Source: Nitrospiraceae bacterium
Lineage (GTDB): Bacteria > Nitrospirota_A > Leptospirillia > Leptospirillales > Leptospirillaceae
Length of the DNA stretch: 6,455 nucleotides
Direction of reading: 5' to 3'
Assembly: GCA_028064945.1 (NCBI GenBank)
Contig: JAPTWQ010000097.1
Location: forward strand, 1 to 6,455
Positions 1-4,767 of the stretch are shown here, in pieces (the first letter of the stretch is position 1; the number at the start of each line of letters is the position of its first letter). Position numbers and translations under genes: made by a program. The notes under the pieces are model-generated. The model saw only the letters and a list, made by a program, of their open reading frames with translations. It did no database searches and was not told the DNA's origin.

Positions 1-497
1 CACCAGAGGGGGGGGAAATTTCGTTTCCCCAAAAGGGGGGGATTTTTACTCCCATTGACAGTATCTGCACTTCCTGGAAACCTTGACAATGTGCGTGCGT
101 TCACTCTATCTGATCGCGACTGGCTCTGGAGTTCGGAGAGAGCAGATATCTCGATCTTTGCCCAGTAACGATTCATGATCAACTTCGGAGTTGCCCGTGC
201 ATTGAGTGGATGGAGTACCGATACAGGAGTGGGGGGCAACAGCTGGTAGGTAGCCATCAACTCTTCGGCAATGTGGAAGCCAGCAATGTCTCCGTGGGGA
301 TCGACTTCACTCACAAATTGGTGAATATGGCTAGCTTCAGAGGGGGGGAACGATCGTCTCTCCCCTTTCTCATAAAGCCAACAGTGCAATCGTCCACCGA
401 TGGAGAAATCCCCTCGATCCAGCACTTCCGGCCAAGGACATTTTGTCCAATTGTCTTCAGTTCTCCGAGGAGACGGGGTGAGACAGCTTCTCTTGTT
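1..497 (-). CDS. Unidentified partial open frame, possibly a decayed gene
   Basis: I do not recognise this protein. Reading the minus strand from just after a TGA at 498-500, 165 codons stay open to the window edge, so the 3' end is outside the window. The middle looks protein-like: an acidic/His-containing stretch EVDPHGDIAGFHIAEELMA is followed by PTPVSVLHPLNARATPK and RYWAKIEI. No ATG lies near the upstream end; the first ATG is in LMATYQ, and a GTG near 440 has no ribosome site. A second minus-strand frame (718 to 311, ATG at 718, beginning MAHEDAEGQ) overlaps it, so a single gene broken by a frameshift between about 345 and 500 is possible; the C7 tract at 342-348 (minus strand) is a likely slip site. 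A plus-strand frame (210-635) is also open here, so this stretch is generally stop-poor and the call is weak. Confidence 0.28.
12..41. repeat. G-tract inverted repeats with two alternative hairpins
   Basis: GGGGAAA (12-18) and TTTCCCC (24-30) are perfect 7-base inverted arms around a 5-base loop. The same CCCC (27-30) can instead pair with GGGG at 35-38 across AAAA, and that second hairpin is followed by ATTTTT (42-47), like a weak plus-strand terminator. The element consists of an 8-G run (8-15), a C4 run and a 7-G run (35-41). It lies inside the unidentified minus-strand frame, so it is either part of that gene or a sign that the frame has already ended. Function unknown. Confidence 0.4.
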
Positions 498-1055
498 TCA
501 ATGTTTAAGGATTCACCGCGTCCCCTTCCGATGGCTGCCCCCTGTACTACACAATCGCCGGCATTCCGACGAAGGAATGCGATCGATCCTCCGACCCCAC
601 AAATCTTCCGTCTCTCGCACATCAATAGGATTTGACCATTTCCCCAACGGGGCGTTTTTGATAGGATGTCGCAGTTACCCTCTTCTAAACGTTGCCCTTC
701 CGCGTCTTCATGAGCCATGAAGGACAACTTGGATCAGGTCGTTCCGGAATCCCCACGAATCTCCGGCTCTTGGCCGTCTTCCGAAAAAAGACCCGTTCGA
801 CCCGATGGCGGAATCCCCCTAAAAAGGGTCTCGCCTAATCTTTATCGGAAGAGATTCCTGCCATCGTCTCTTTCAAGGGAGGATAACTCGCAGCACTCCC
901 AAAAGGCGGTCACACTCGATTCCACGGGGAAGGGCTGAAGGAGGGCATCAACGTCTTCTCCGAGCAGCGCGGTGATCTTTGCTGGACGCTATGCCAGGGG
1001 CAAACGCATCGTCCGTCGTCTTCAACGGGATGGACCGACACAAACATTCATTGAT
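498..1055. other. Region without a supportable gene
   Basis: Several short frames are open on both strands but none has a good start, ribosome site or recognisable motif. The minus-strand frame beginning at ATG 718 overlaps the partial frame at 1-497 and may be its displaced 5' part. A minus-strand stretch at 842-988 reads like protein (RPAKITALLGEDVDALLQ) but is closed by TAG upstream and TAA downstream after 48 residues; it could be a gene remnant. No promoter for the cytochrome gene could be picked out with confidence. Confidence 0.4.
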
Positions 1056-1067
1056 ATGGGAGGCATG

Positions 1068-1424
1068 ATGGGAACAAAGGCAGGACTTCTCTTGGCGGGG
1101 ATTCTTTGTGTATGGCTCGGATTCTCCACAGAGGCTCAGGCAGGGCTCAAGCCGGGTGATCCGATCCGGGGAAAGAAGATCTTCCGCTCCTTCTGCGTTC
1201 AGTGCCATGGGATCAAGGGGAACGGGCAAGGACCCGCCGCCGGAGCCCTGATGAACAAGCCCGCGAACTTCACCGACCCCTCCCTCTGGTCAAGCCATGA
1301 CGAATCCTTCTTTCTTGAGACGATTCGCCATGGACGCGGAGGCATGGCCCCTTATTGGGATGTTCTCACGCCTCAGCAGATCCTCGACGTTCTCTCCTAC
1401 GAGAAGACATTCCGGAAAAAATAA
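1068..1424 (+). CDS. Exported monohaem class I cytochrome c
   Basis: This is a small periplasmic electron carrier of 118 residues. A signal peptide occupies residues 1-25: Lys4, a hydrophobic core LLLAGILCVWLGF and a cleavage site AQA|G. The mature protein is about 93 residues. The haem-binding motif is CVQCH at residues 43-47, followed by G-KGNGQGPAAG, and Met93 in GGMAPYW is the likely sixth haem-iron ligand; the C-terminal helix reads LTPQQILDVLSYEKTF. This layout matches small soluble cytochromes of the CytC_3/cbb3-CcoP-like fold. In-frame ATGs lie at 1056, 1065 and 1068. I chose 1068 because GGGAGG (1058-1063) sits 4 bases upstream and the signal peptide then has a normal length; 1065 is nearly as good. 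A GTG at 972 would add 32 residues ahead of the signal peptide and is unlikely. It is the only plus-strand gene, with no redox partner in view, so the electron donor and acceptor cannot be told. Confidence 0.93.
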   Translation: MGTKAGLLLAGILCVWLGFSTEAQAGLKPGDPIRGKKIFRSFCVQCHGIKGNGQGPAAGALMNKPANFTDPSLWSSHDESFFLETIRHGRGGMAPYWDVLTPQQILDVLSYEKTFRKK

Positions 1425-1639
1425 CCGGCGGCTTCCTCCCCGCTCTCCCGGCCTCCGGTCACATTCCCTCATCCTCTGACCGGATGCCGAACCGGGCAGA
1501 ACCGTCAACGGGAACGTCACCCCTCGTTATAATATGTCCACAACTCAACTCCCACCGAAAAAGTGAAGGAAAACATAAGCGATGGGGGGCGCAGGAAGGG
1601 GGCAAGGAGATCTGAGAAAAAATCTCCCGATCGTCAGCT

Positions 1640-1671
1640 ATCGGAGGATCGCACGTTAGGGCTCCTCCGAT
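1640..1671. repeat. Perfect 9-base inverted repeat (hairpin)
   Basis: ATCGGAGGA (1640-1648) and TCCTCCGAT (1663-1671) are exact reverse complements separated by 14 bases. Upstream, CCGAT at 1627-1631 can instead pair with ATCGG at 1640-1644 over an 8-base loop, so two structures exclude each other. No T-run follows on the plus strand; on the minus strand six T's (1617-1622 complement) come 17 bases beyond the arm, too far for a standard terminator. Either a protein-binding palindrome or an RNA structure is possible. Confidence 0.55.
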
Positions 1672-1951
1672 GAAATGGCCCGGATCTCTCCTTTCCAAGT
1701 GACTGGCAATCTCTTTCTTCATGATGGATTGCCGGGAGGCTCCTGGCATTTTGGTCAACCCTCTTTGCCTTTAGAAGGTCCAAGAGACGATCACACCTGG
1801 GAGATGGCTCCATTGGGCCGATCCGAAAGTGACTCCATTAGGGGCAGATCCGGGAATGGATCCATATGGGCGGTCAGTAACACAAGGGGATAAAAATGCC
1901 TTGAAACGATTTCGAGAGGTAACGAATGTGGGGGGTATGATTCTCACGATG

Positions 1952-1972
1952 GGGGACCCGGAACCCCTTTTT
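1952..1972 (+). terminator. Weak terminator-like hairpin with T-run
   Basis: GGGG (1952-1955), an 8-base loop, CCCC (1964-1967) and then TTTTT (1968-1972). The stem is only four G-C pairs, and the nearest plus-strand gene, the cytochrome, ends more than 500 bases upstream, so its role as that gene's terminator is doubtful. Confidence 0.25.
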
Positions 1973-2040
1973 CACAGGGAGAGATTGAGAAGGGGGAAGG
2001 AAGATTGGGGGGGAGATATTTTTTGATGGAAAAGGTTCGA

Positions 2041-2406
2041 CTAAAGGAGGTCCTTGACCTCTTTGGAACTTCTGATGCAGGTCAAAACGACCTGACGGAT
2101 TGTACCAAGAATCGTCGGAGAAAAATCATCCTTCAATCGTATCTTTCCTTTTTTCAATAATGATTCCAACTTTTTCAACGGGATTACTCGGGCATGATCG
2201 CAACGAACGTAGGAGATTTTGGAAAAGAAGGAATGAGCCCTCCGCCCAAGGGTTCCATTGCATTTTCCGGAGGAACATTTTTTGGAGGAAATATTGACGA
2301 TGACGCACATTTTCTCTTTTCGGACAAGACAAGCCTGCAGGACGGTCCAGAGATGCATTGTTCCGGACTTGTCCTGCATGAGAAACGTGTTTCCAATCCC
2401 AATCAC
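2041..2406 (-). CDS. Small toxin-like protein paired with the Panacea antitoxin
   Basis: This 121-residue protein starts at a GTG whose bases overlap the antitoxin stop in the string GTGA, a layout that couples its translation to that of the antitoxin; no strong separate ribosome site is seen. Visible landmarks are GTMHLWTVL (15-23), CVIVNISS (34-41), SYVRCDHARVI (65-75) and a basic helical C-terminus with KLESLLKKGKIRLKD (79-93). From memory, this pattern (HLW-V-L, then VIVN-(S/T)S, then a YV--xHARV segment and a closing helix) belongs to a family of small proteins of unknown activity found beside antitoxin-like genes; I could not check this. Six cysteines (26, 34, 44, 49, 69, 110), including a C-x4-C pair, are unusual for the size. 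Its partner and position argue for the toxin of the module; the biochemical target is unknown. The gene is visibly more AT-rich than the rfb genes, consistent with transfer. Confidence 0.75.
   Translation of the reverse strand: MIGIGNTFLMQDKSGTMHLWTVLQACLVRKEKMCVIVNISSKKCSSGKCNGTLGRRAHSFFSKISYVRCDHARVIPLKKLESLLKKGKIRLKDDFSPTILGTIRQVVLTCIRSSKEVKDLL
2043..2064 (-). repeat. Hairpin across the toxin stop codon
   Basis: On the minus strand AAAG-AGGTC (2064-2056) pairs with GACCT-(C)-CTTT (2052-2043) over a 3-base loop, nine pairs with one bulged base, so the stem runs into the TAG stop (2043-2041). A T-rich stretch follows about 10 bases later. It could end transcription of the module or protect its 3' end; the T-run is too weak to call a terminator. 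Confidence 0.4.
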
Positions 2407-2966
2407 GGATCACTGAAGATTTCTTCGAAAAAAGCTTCGTCACGCGCATCTTCGGCAGTTTTTTCGATCTCTTTTGCGGATTTTCGGAGAGCATCAAGAA
2501 TCCGTTCAACCGAAATATTCTGGTTTCTTGGAGTCTTTACCCATTCGGGAAGTTCATGCGTCAAATCGGAGAGGTTCCAATGATCCAATGTTTGGCAGAA
2601 TCGGCCCACTTCATCCAGAATGTTGACATCCGCATCCGAGAGAGGACCAGTCAACTCTGGACCGACCAATTGAACGTCATACCTGATCTTTCGGATCAAT
2701 CCGCCCCATTCCCCTTCCTTGATTCGGTCATAGACGTTTGATAGCACCGGCCCCAACTTCATAGCGACATACCGGTCACCCGTAATGGGGCGCCCGTATT
2801 CCATAAGCGCAGCCCGATCAGCAAGATACAGAAGCTTGAGAAGGCGCATATAGGGCATACAGCCATCATTTTTGGCCAAGAGATGGGTAGCGGCTGCCAA
2901 AGCCTTACGTTCGTTGAACGGGAATCGGATCGGTTCGATCTTCGGGACAACAGTCTTTGTGCCCAT
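2403..2966 (-). CDS. Panacea-domain (DUF4065) antitoxin
   Basis: This 187-residue protein carries the Panacea/DUF4065 (SocA-like) domain, used in toxin-antitoxin systems as a promiscuous antitoxin that neutralises unrelated toxins by direct binding. The diagnostic core is at residues 38-81: CMPYMRLLKLLYLADRAAL, then YGRPITGDRYVAMKLGPVLSNVYD. A predicted-helical middle follows (LSDADVNILDEVGRFCQTL, LTHELPEWVK), then a charged, coiled C-terminal tail (RILDALRKSAKEIEKTAEDARDEAFFEEIF) likely to contact the toxin. The ATG at 2966 has AGGAGG (2972-2977, minus) 5 bases upstream, which fixes the start. The gene comes first in a two-gene operon, and its TGA overlaps the GTG of the next gene (GTGA, 2403-2406), so antitoxin is made before toxin. 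In the family the identity of the partner varies; here it is the 121-residue neighbour. Confidence 0.9.
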   Translation of the reverse strand: MGTKTVVPKIEPIRFPFNERKALAAATHLLAKNDGCMPYMRLLKLLYLADRAALMEYGRPITGDRYVAMKLGPVLSNVYDRIKEGEWGGLIRKIRYDVQLVGPELTGPLSDADVNILDEVGRFCQTLDHWNLSDLTHELPEWVKTPRNQNISVERILDALRKSAKEIEKTAEDARDEAFFEEIFSDP

Positions 2967-2987
2967 CGGTTCCTCCTCGGATCGATA

Positions 2988-3017
2988 TTACCTCGAGTAA
3001 AAGTACCCTTATCTTAC
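2988..3017 (-). promoter_or_regulatory. Candidate operator/promoter region of the toxin-antitoxin operon
   Basis: Three half-sites alternate in direction upstream of the antitoxin start: TTAC (2988-2991), GTAA (2997-3000) and TTAC (3014-3017), the first two forming a 4-base-arm palindrome around CTCGA. Minus-strand TAATAT (2990-2985) and TAAGAT (3016-3011) are possible -10 boxes, but no convincing -35 sits at the right distance. Autoregulation is common in such modules; binding here is inferred. Confidence 0.3.
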
Positions 3018-3153
3018 GGCAGGATGGGATCCGCAGGAGAAGGTTGTGAAGATTTTTGGAGTTAAAACCGCCTCAGCACTCTCCCGGTTCCTAGCCCTAG
3101 AAGAATTGCCGATTCCGATTTAGTCTGAGAAAAACTATCCTCTAAATGCGCGT

Positions 3154-3176
3154 CGGGAGTCACCATGGAACTCCCG
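3154..3176. repeat. Perfect 7-base inverted repeat
   Basis: CGGGAGT (3154-3160) and ACTCCCG (3170-3176) flank a 9-base loop that itself holds the palindrome CCATGG (3163-3168). There is no T-run on either side, so it is not a standard terminator. It lies between the toxin-antitoxin operon and tRNA-Glu, about 80 bases past the tRNA 3' end, and could act as a processing or pause structure for the tRNA transcript or as a protein site. Confidence 0.45.
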
Positions 3177-3258
3177 CAGCGTCATAAGCGTCAGCCAAAA
3201 TTTGCTACGAAAGGTCAACAATGGGAGAGAGGTATTCTTTGAAGATGGCTTAAATAAA

Positions 3259-3335
3259 TGGCGTCCCCAACGGGATTCGAACCCGTGTTACCGCCGTGAA
3301 AGGGCGATGTCCTAGGCCGGCTAGACGATGGGGAC
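3259..3335 (-). tRNA. tRNA-Glu (anticodon UUC), CCA encoded
   Basis: The minus strand folds into a complete cloverleaf of 77 bases. The acceptor arms GTCCCCA and TGGGGAC pair perfectly, followed by discriminator G and an encoded CCA. The anticodon stem CGCC/GGCG encloses the loop CTTTCAC, giving anticodon TTC (Glu). The T arm is CGGGT-TCGAATC-CCG with the usual TTCGAAT core. The D arm contains GTCTAGCCGGCCTAGGAC, one base longer than in E. coli tRNA-Glu. A promoter with TTGACA lies just upstream. It decodes GAA/GAG and in most bacteria also feeds haem synthesis through glutamyl-tRNA reductase. Confidence 0.97.
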
Positions 3336-3361
3336 AGACGCGGAAGGCAAAAAACTTTTAG

Positions 3362-3391
3362 AGTTTACAGTGTCCGTCGCCCAAATGTCAA
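3362..3391 (-). promoter_or_regulatory. Sigma-70-type promoter for tRNA-Glu
   Basis: On the minus strand a consensus -35 TTGACA (3391-3386) is followed either by TGTAAA (3369-3364, 16-base spacer) or TAAACT (3367-3362, 18-base spacer) as the -10. Transcription would begin near 3355, leaving a leader of about 20 bases before the tRNA 5' end at 3335. Confidence 0.6.
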
Positions 3392-3552
3392 TGCCGGCGC
3401 GACGTCCATTCCGAAAAGGGACTCGGTTCGCCCCTCTCGGTCGTTTTTCAAGGAGATAAAGACTCAGACCGGTTTTCCCCTCTTCGAATCGTTCCGGATC
3501 TCTTTTCTCCCGCGGACAAACGCCTGTCGAAGAAAAACGTCGGACCCGACCC

Positions 3553-3647
3553 CATTTTTCGGCTCTTTGTCCCGGGATCAGACCGCCCACCCTTTCAAAC
3601 ATGACGGACTTCTCCCATCATTTTCGGCCTTCATTTCCGGGATCAGA
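3553..3647. repeat. Imperfect direct repeat (about 30 bases, two copies)
   Basis: Copy 1 (3553-3582) and copy 2 (3619-3647) share CATTTT(T)CGGC, a variable 7-base middle and then CCGGGATCAGA, with copies about 66 bases apart. On the minus strand both can be read as a similar short peptide (LIPGQRAEK and LIPEMKAEN), but in a different frame with respect to each other and with a stop nearby, so coding is doubtful. They lie between the rpn stop codon and the tRNA promoter and may be a duplicated 3' flank or scars of an insertion. The 3336-3680 stretch holds no other gene that I can support. Confidence 0.5.
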
Positions 3648-3652
3648 AATGA
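3631..3652. repeat. 7-base inverted repeat downstream of rpn
   Basis: TCATTTC (3631-3637) and GAAATGA (3646-3652) are perfect arms around an 8-base loop, starting about 29 bases past the rpn stop on the minus strand. It overlaps repeat copy 2 but is not conserved in copy 1. No T-run follows on the minus strand, so it is not a clear terminator. Confidence 0.4.
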
Positions 3653-3680
3653 GCCGTGGGAACAAGGATGGGTCACGAGC

Positions 3681-3941
3681 TCAATCGCTCTTCCCCAGAC
3701 TCTCCGCAATCTCCCGAACGCGGGCGAGATCCACGTTGGCGAGAGCGGCAACCTCTTCGAGAGAAAATCCTCCTCGCTGAAGCATCCGCTGGATCGTCTG
3801 TTGCTGATTCTGCTGAATCCCCTGCTGGATCCCTTTCTGGATTCCCTCCTGGATTCCCTCCTGGATTCCCTCCTGGCGCCCTTCCTGGATTCCCTCCTGG
3901 CGCCACTGTTCCATCCAGGTATCGACGATGCTTTGTGCCAT
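3681..3941 (-). CDS. Predicted internal short product of rpn (C-terminal 86 residues)
   Basis: Inside rpn, the in-frame ATG at 3941 (Met239 of the full protein, MAQSIVDTW...) is preceded by AAGGAGGT with 5 bases between AAGGAGG and the ATG. This is as good as a Shine-Dalgarno sequence gets and much better than that of the full-length start. The product would keep the tetrapeptide repeats and the HTH-like tail and lack the whole nuclease domain. For E. coli Rpn proteins, short C-terminal products made from internal starts have been reported to bind and block the toxic full-length nuclease. By analogy this would be an intragenic antitoxin. Seen: start, ribosome site, frame. Inferred: expression and function. 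It could instead be a chance match, since Lys-Glu-Val codons AAG GAG GTC naturally spell this sequence. Confidence 0.6.
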   Translation of the reverse strand: MAQSIVDTWMEQWRQEGIQEGRQEGIQEGIQEGIQKGIQQGIQQNQQQTIQRMLQRGGFSLEEVAALANVDLARVREIAESLGKSD

Positions 3942-4655
3942 TCCGACCTCCTTGACGATGGGATCGAGGATCCGTTTCATCTCCTGGGCGTTGGTGATTC
4001 CATACACGCCGCCCATATAGTCAATCTCCGGTTTCAGTATATCATAGGGGGCTTTTCGCTCCCAGACCTCCTGCAGGAGAAGTCGCGCACATTTTTCAAC
4101 GTTGTCGAAAATATGCTTGAGAGACAGGAGAGCCAGCACCGCCCCGACATCGTCGAACTGGGTCCGGATCTCCTCGTCCTCGATCCGATGAAGATCGATG
4201 ACGGGAAGAGAGAAATCGGGGGTCACCATTAGAAGCTCCGACGGGGGCTTCAGCACGTCGGAGAGTCTCGACGGAAGAGTCCAGGGGCGCTTCCCATGGT
4301 AGAAAAGGACGGGAAGGAGAGGGAGGAGAGGACGCCGCTCCTTCTTATCCCGGACCCAAAGCCCGCACAGGTAATGGGCGATCTGGAAGTGGACCCCCTC
4401 GTCCGGTGCGCTCTTGTGCTCCACGATCAGGTGGATCCGGGCCTCCTGGCCGCCGAATCGGGCCGAGAAGGCCAGGTCCATGAGGGAGACATCGAGTCCC
4501 TCTCCCACCGACTCCGTCGTCAGGGGCACGAGAGAGCCGGCGTCCAGAGAGGACGAAATCTCGACGGGAAGAAAGGACTTGAGAACGGCTCCCAGACGAT
4601 CCGGCTGCCCCAGGGTCGATTTGAAGAATCTGTCATGCAGAGAGATGTCATTCAT
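3681..4655 (-). CDS. rpn: Rpn-family recombination-promoting nuclease / YhgA-like protein
   Basis: This 324-residue protein belongs to the Rpn (YhgA-like, transposase_31/PDDEXK_2) family: DNA endonucleases first linked to RecA-independent recombination and later to antiphage defence. The N-terminus has the family's H-D-x-F-K start (HDRFFK, 7-12). The PD-(D/E)xK active site is visible as Asp60 (MDLAF), Glu79 and Lys81 (VEHKS). FYHGKRPW (118-125) is another family hallmark, followed by FSLPVIDLHRI and a helical region (FDDVGAVLALLSLKHIF). Residues about 252-286 are (I/R)Q(E/K/Q)G repeats and glutamines, then a small helical tail (GGFSLEEVAALANVDLARVREIAESLG) resembling an HTH. The start at 4655 has only a weak ribosome site (GAAAGA). 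A -35/-10 pair lies about 55-80 bases upstream. The catalytic residues are present and the frame is intact, so the enzyme is probably active. The gene is separate from the rfb operon upstream of it. Confidence 0.93.
   Translation of the reverse strand: MNDISLHDRFFKSTLGQPDRLGAVLKSFLPVEISSSLDAGSLVPLTTESVGEGLDVSLMDLAFSARFGGQEARIHLIVEHKSAPDEGVHFQIAHYLCGLWVRDKKERRPLLPLLPVLFYHGKRPWTLPSRLSDVLKPPSELLMVTPDFSLPVIDLHRIEDEEIRTQFDDVGAVLALLSLKHIFDNVEKCARLLLQEVWERKAPYDILKPEIDYMGGVYGITNAQEMKRILDPIVKEVGMAQSIVDTWMEQWRQEGIQEGRQEGIQEGIQEGIQKGIQQGIQQNQQQTIQRMLQRGGFSLEEVAALANVDLARVREIAESLGKSD
3816..3911 (-). repeat. 12-bp tandem repeats within rpn (about 8 units)
   Basis: Eight consecutive 12-base units run from 3816 to 3911. 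Units at 3840, 3852, 3864 and 3888 are identical (GATTCCCTCCTG on the plus strand); the others differ at a few positions. Because the unit is a multiple of three, gain or loss of copies keeps the frame and changes the number of IQEG/RQEG tetrapeptides. Both the full-length protein and the internal short product carry the tract. Confidence 0.9.
3947..3953 (-). promoter_or_regulatory. Shine-Dalgarno site for the internal rpn start
   Basis: AAGGAGG on the minus strand, 5 bases ahead of the ATG at 3941 and in the coding sequence of residues KEV of Rpn. It decides the internal start and contrasts with the poor site before the full-length ATG at 4655. Confidence 0.65.
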
Positions 4656-4678
4656 CGACTATCTTTCACTTATTAGTT

Positions 4679-4690
4679 GTTTTAGAAAAC
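4679..4690. repeat. Short inverted repeat in the rpn leader
   Basis: GTTTT (4679-4683) and AAAAC (4686-4690) are arms around two bases, between the candidate rpn promoter and its start codon. The position would suit an operator, but the arms are short and AT-rich. Confidence 0.25.
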
Positions 4691-4707
4691 GGACAAAACG
4701 AGGCCCT

Positions 4708-4736
4708 ATTATCTGCAAGAGAAAAGTAAAGTGCAA
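4708..4736 (-). promoter_or_regulatory. Candidate promoter for rpn
   Basis: On the minus strand TTGCAC (4736-4731) and GATAAT (4713-4708) are separated by exactly 17 bases; the -10 matches consensus at five of six positions, the -35 at three. It would give a leader of about 45 bases before the ATG at 4655. Confidence 0.45.
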
Positions 4737-4767
4737 GGGGACAGAAAAGGGAAAAAGAGGAGTCAAC

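Larger units (their letters stand above)
1425..2040. other. Long intergenic region between cytochrome c and the toxin-antitoxin pair
   Basis: The two flanking genes converge here. Short frames exist on both strands (for example 1675-1893 and 1829-2026 on plus, 1459-1758 on minus), but they lack ribosome sites, show no known motif and have proline/serine/arginine-rich compositions typical of shadows. The region holds the 1640-1671 inverted repeat, a weak terminator-like element at 1952-1972, and repeated plus-strand G runs (1584-1589, 1930-1935, 2007-2013). A worn-out mobile element or lost gene cannot be excluded. Confidence 0.5.

Noticed and set aside
842..988. Minus-strand remnant reading RPAKITALLGEDVDALLQ
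   Set aside because: Only 48 codons between a TAG and a TAA, no start and no recognised family; a decayed gene piece is possible but cannot be supported.
972..1055. Upstream GTG extension of the cytochrome
   Set aside because: It would place 32 non-signal residues before a perfect signal peptide, with no ribosome site at 972.
1459..1758. 99-codon minus-strand frame in the intergenic region
   Set aside because: It crosses the strong inverted repeat, has no ribosome site and shows no recognisable motif.
2126..2509. Alternative minus-strand frame (127 codons) across the toxin/antitoxin junction
   Set aside because: It overlaps both the antitoxin end and the toxin in another frame; the toxin frame keeps the family-like pattern and the GTGA overlap, so this is a shadow.
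3321..3602. 93-codon minus-strand frame ending in the tRNA gene
   Set aside because: It runs through the tRNA promoter and into tRNA-Glu, lacks a ribosome site and resembles no family.
3656..3955. Collagen-like frames (PPGFPPGF on plus, GGNPGGNPGG on minus) over the repeat tract
   Set aside because: Both are other-frame readings of the 12-bp repeat inside rpn, whose own frame has the catalytic motifs.
3567..4232. 221-codon plus-strand frame with LLDSLLDS repeats
   Set aside because: It is antisense to rpn; its repeats are just the 12-bp tandem repeats read on the other strand, and it has no ribosome site or family match.
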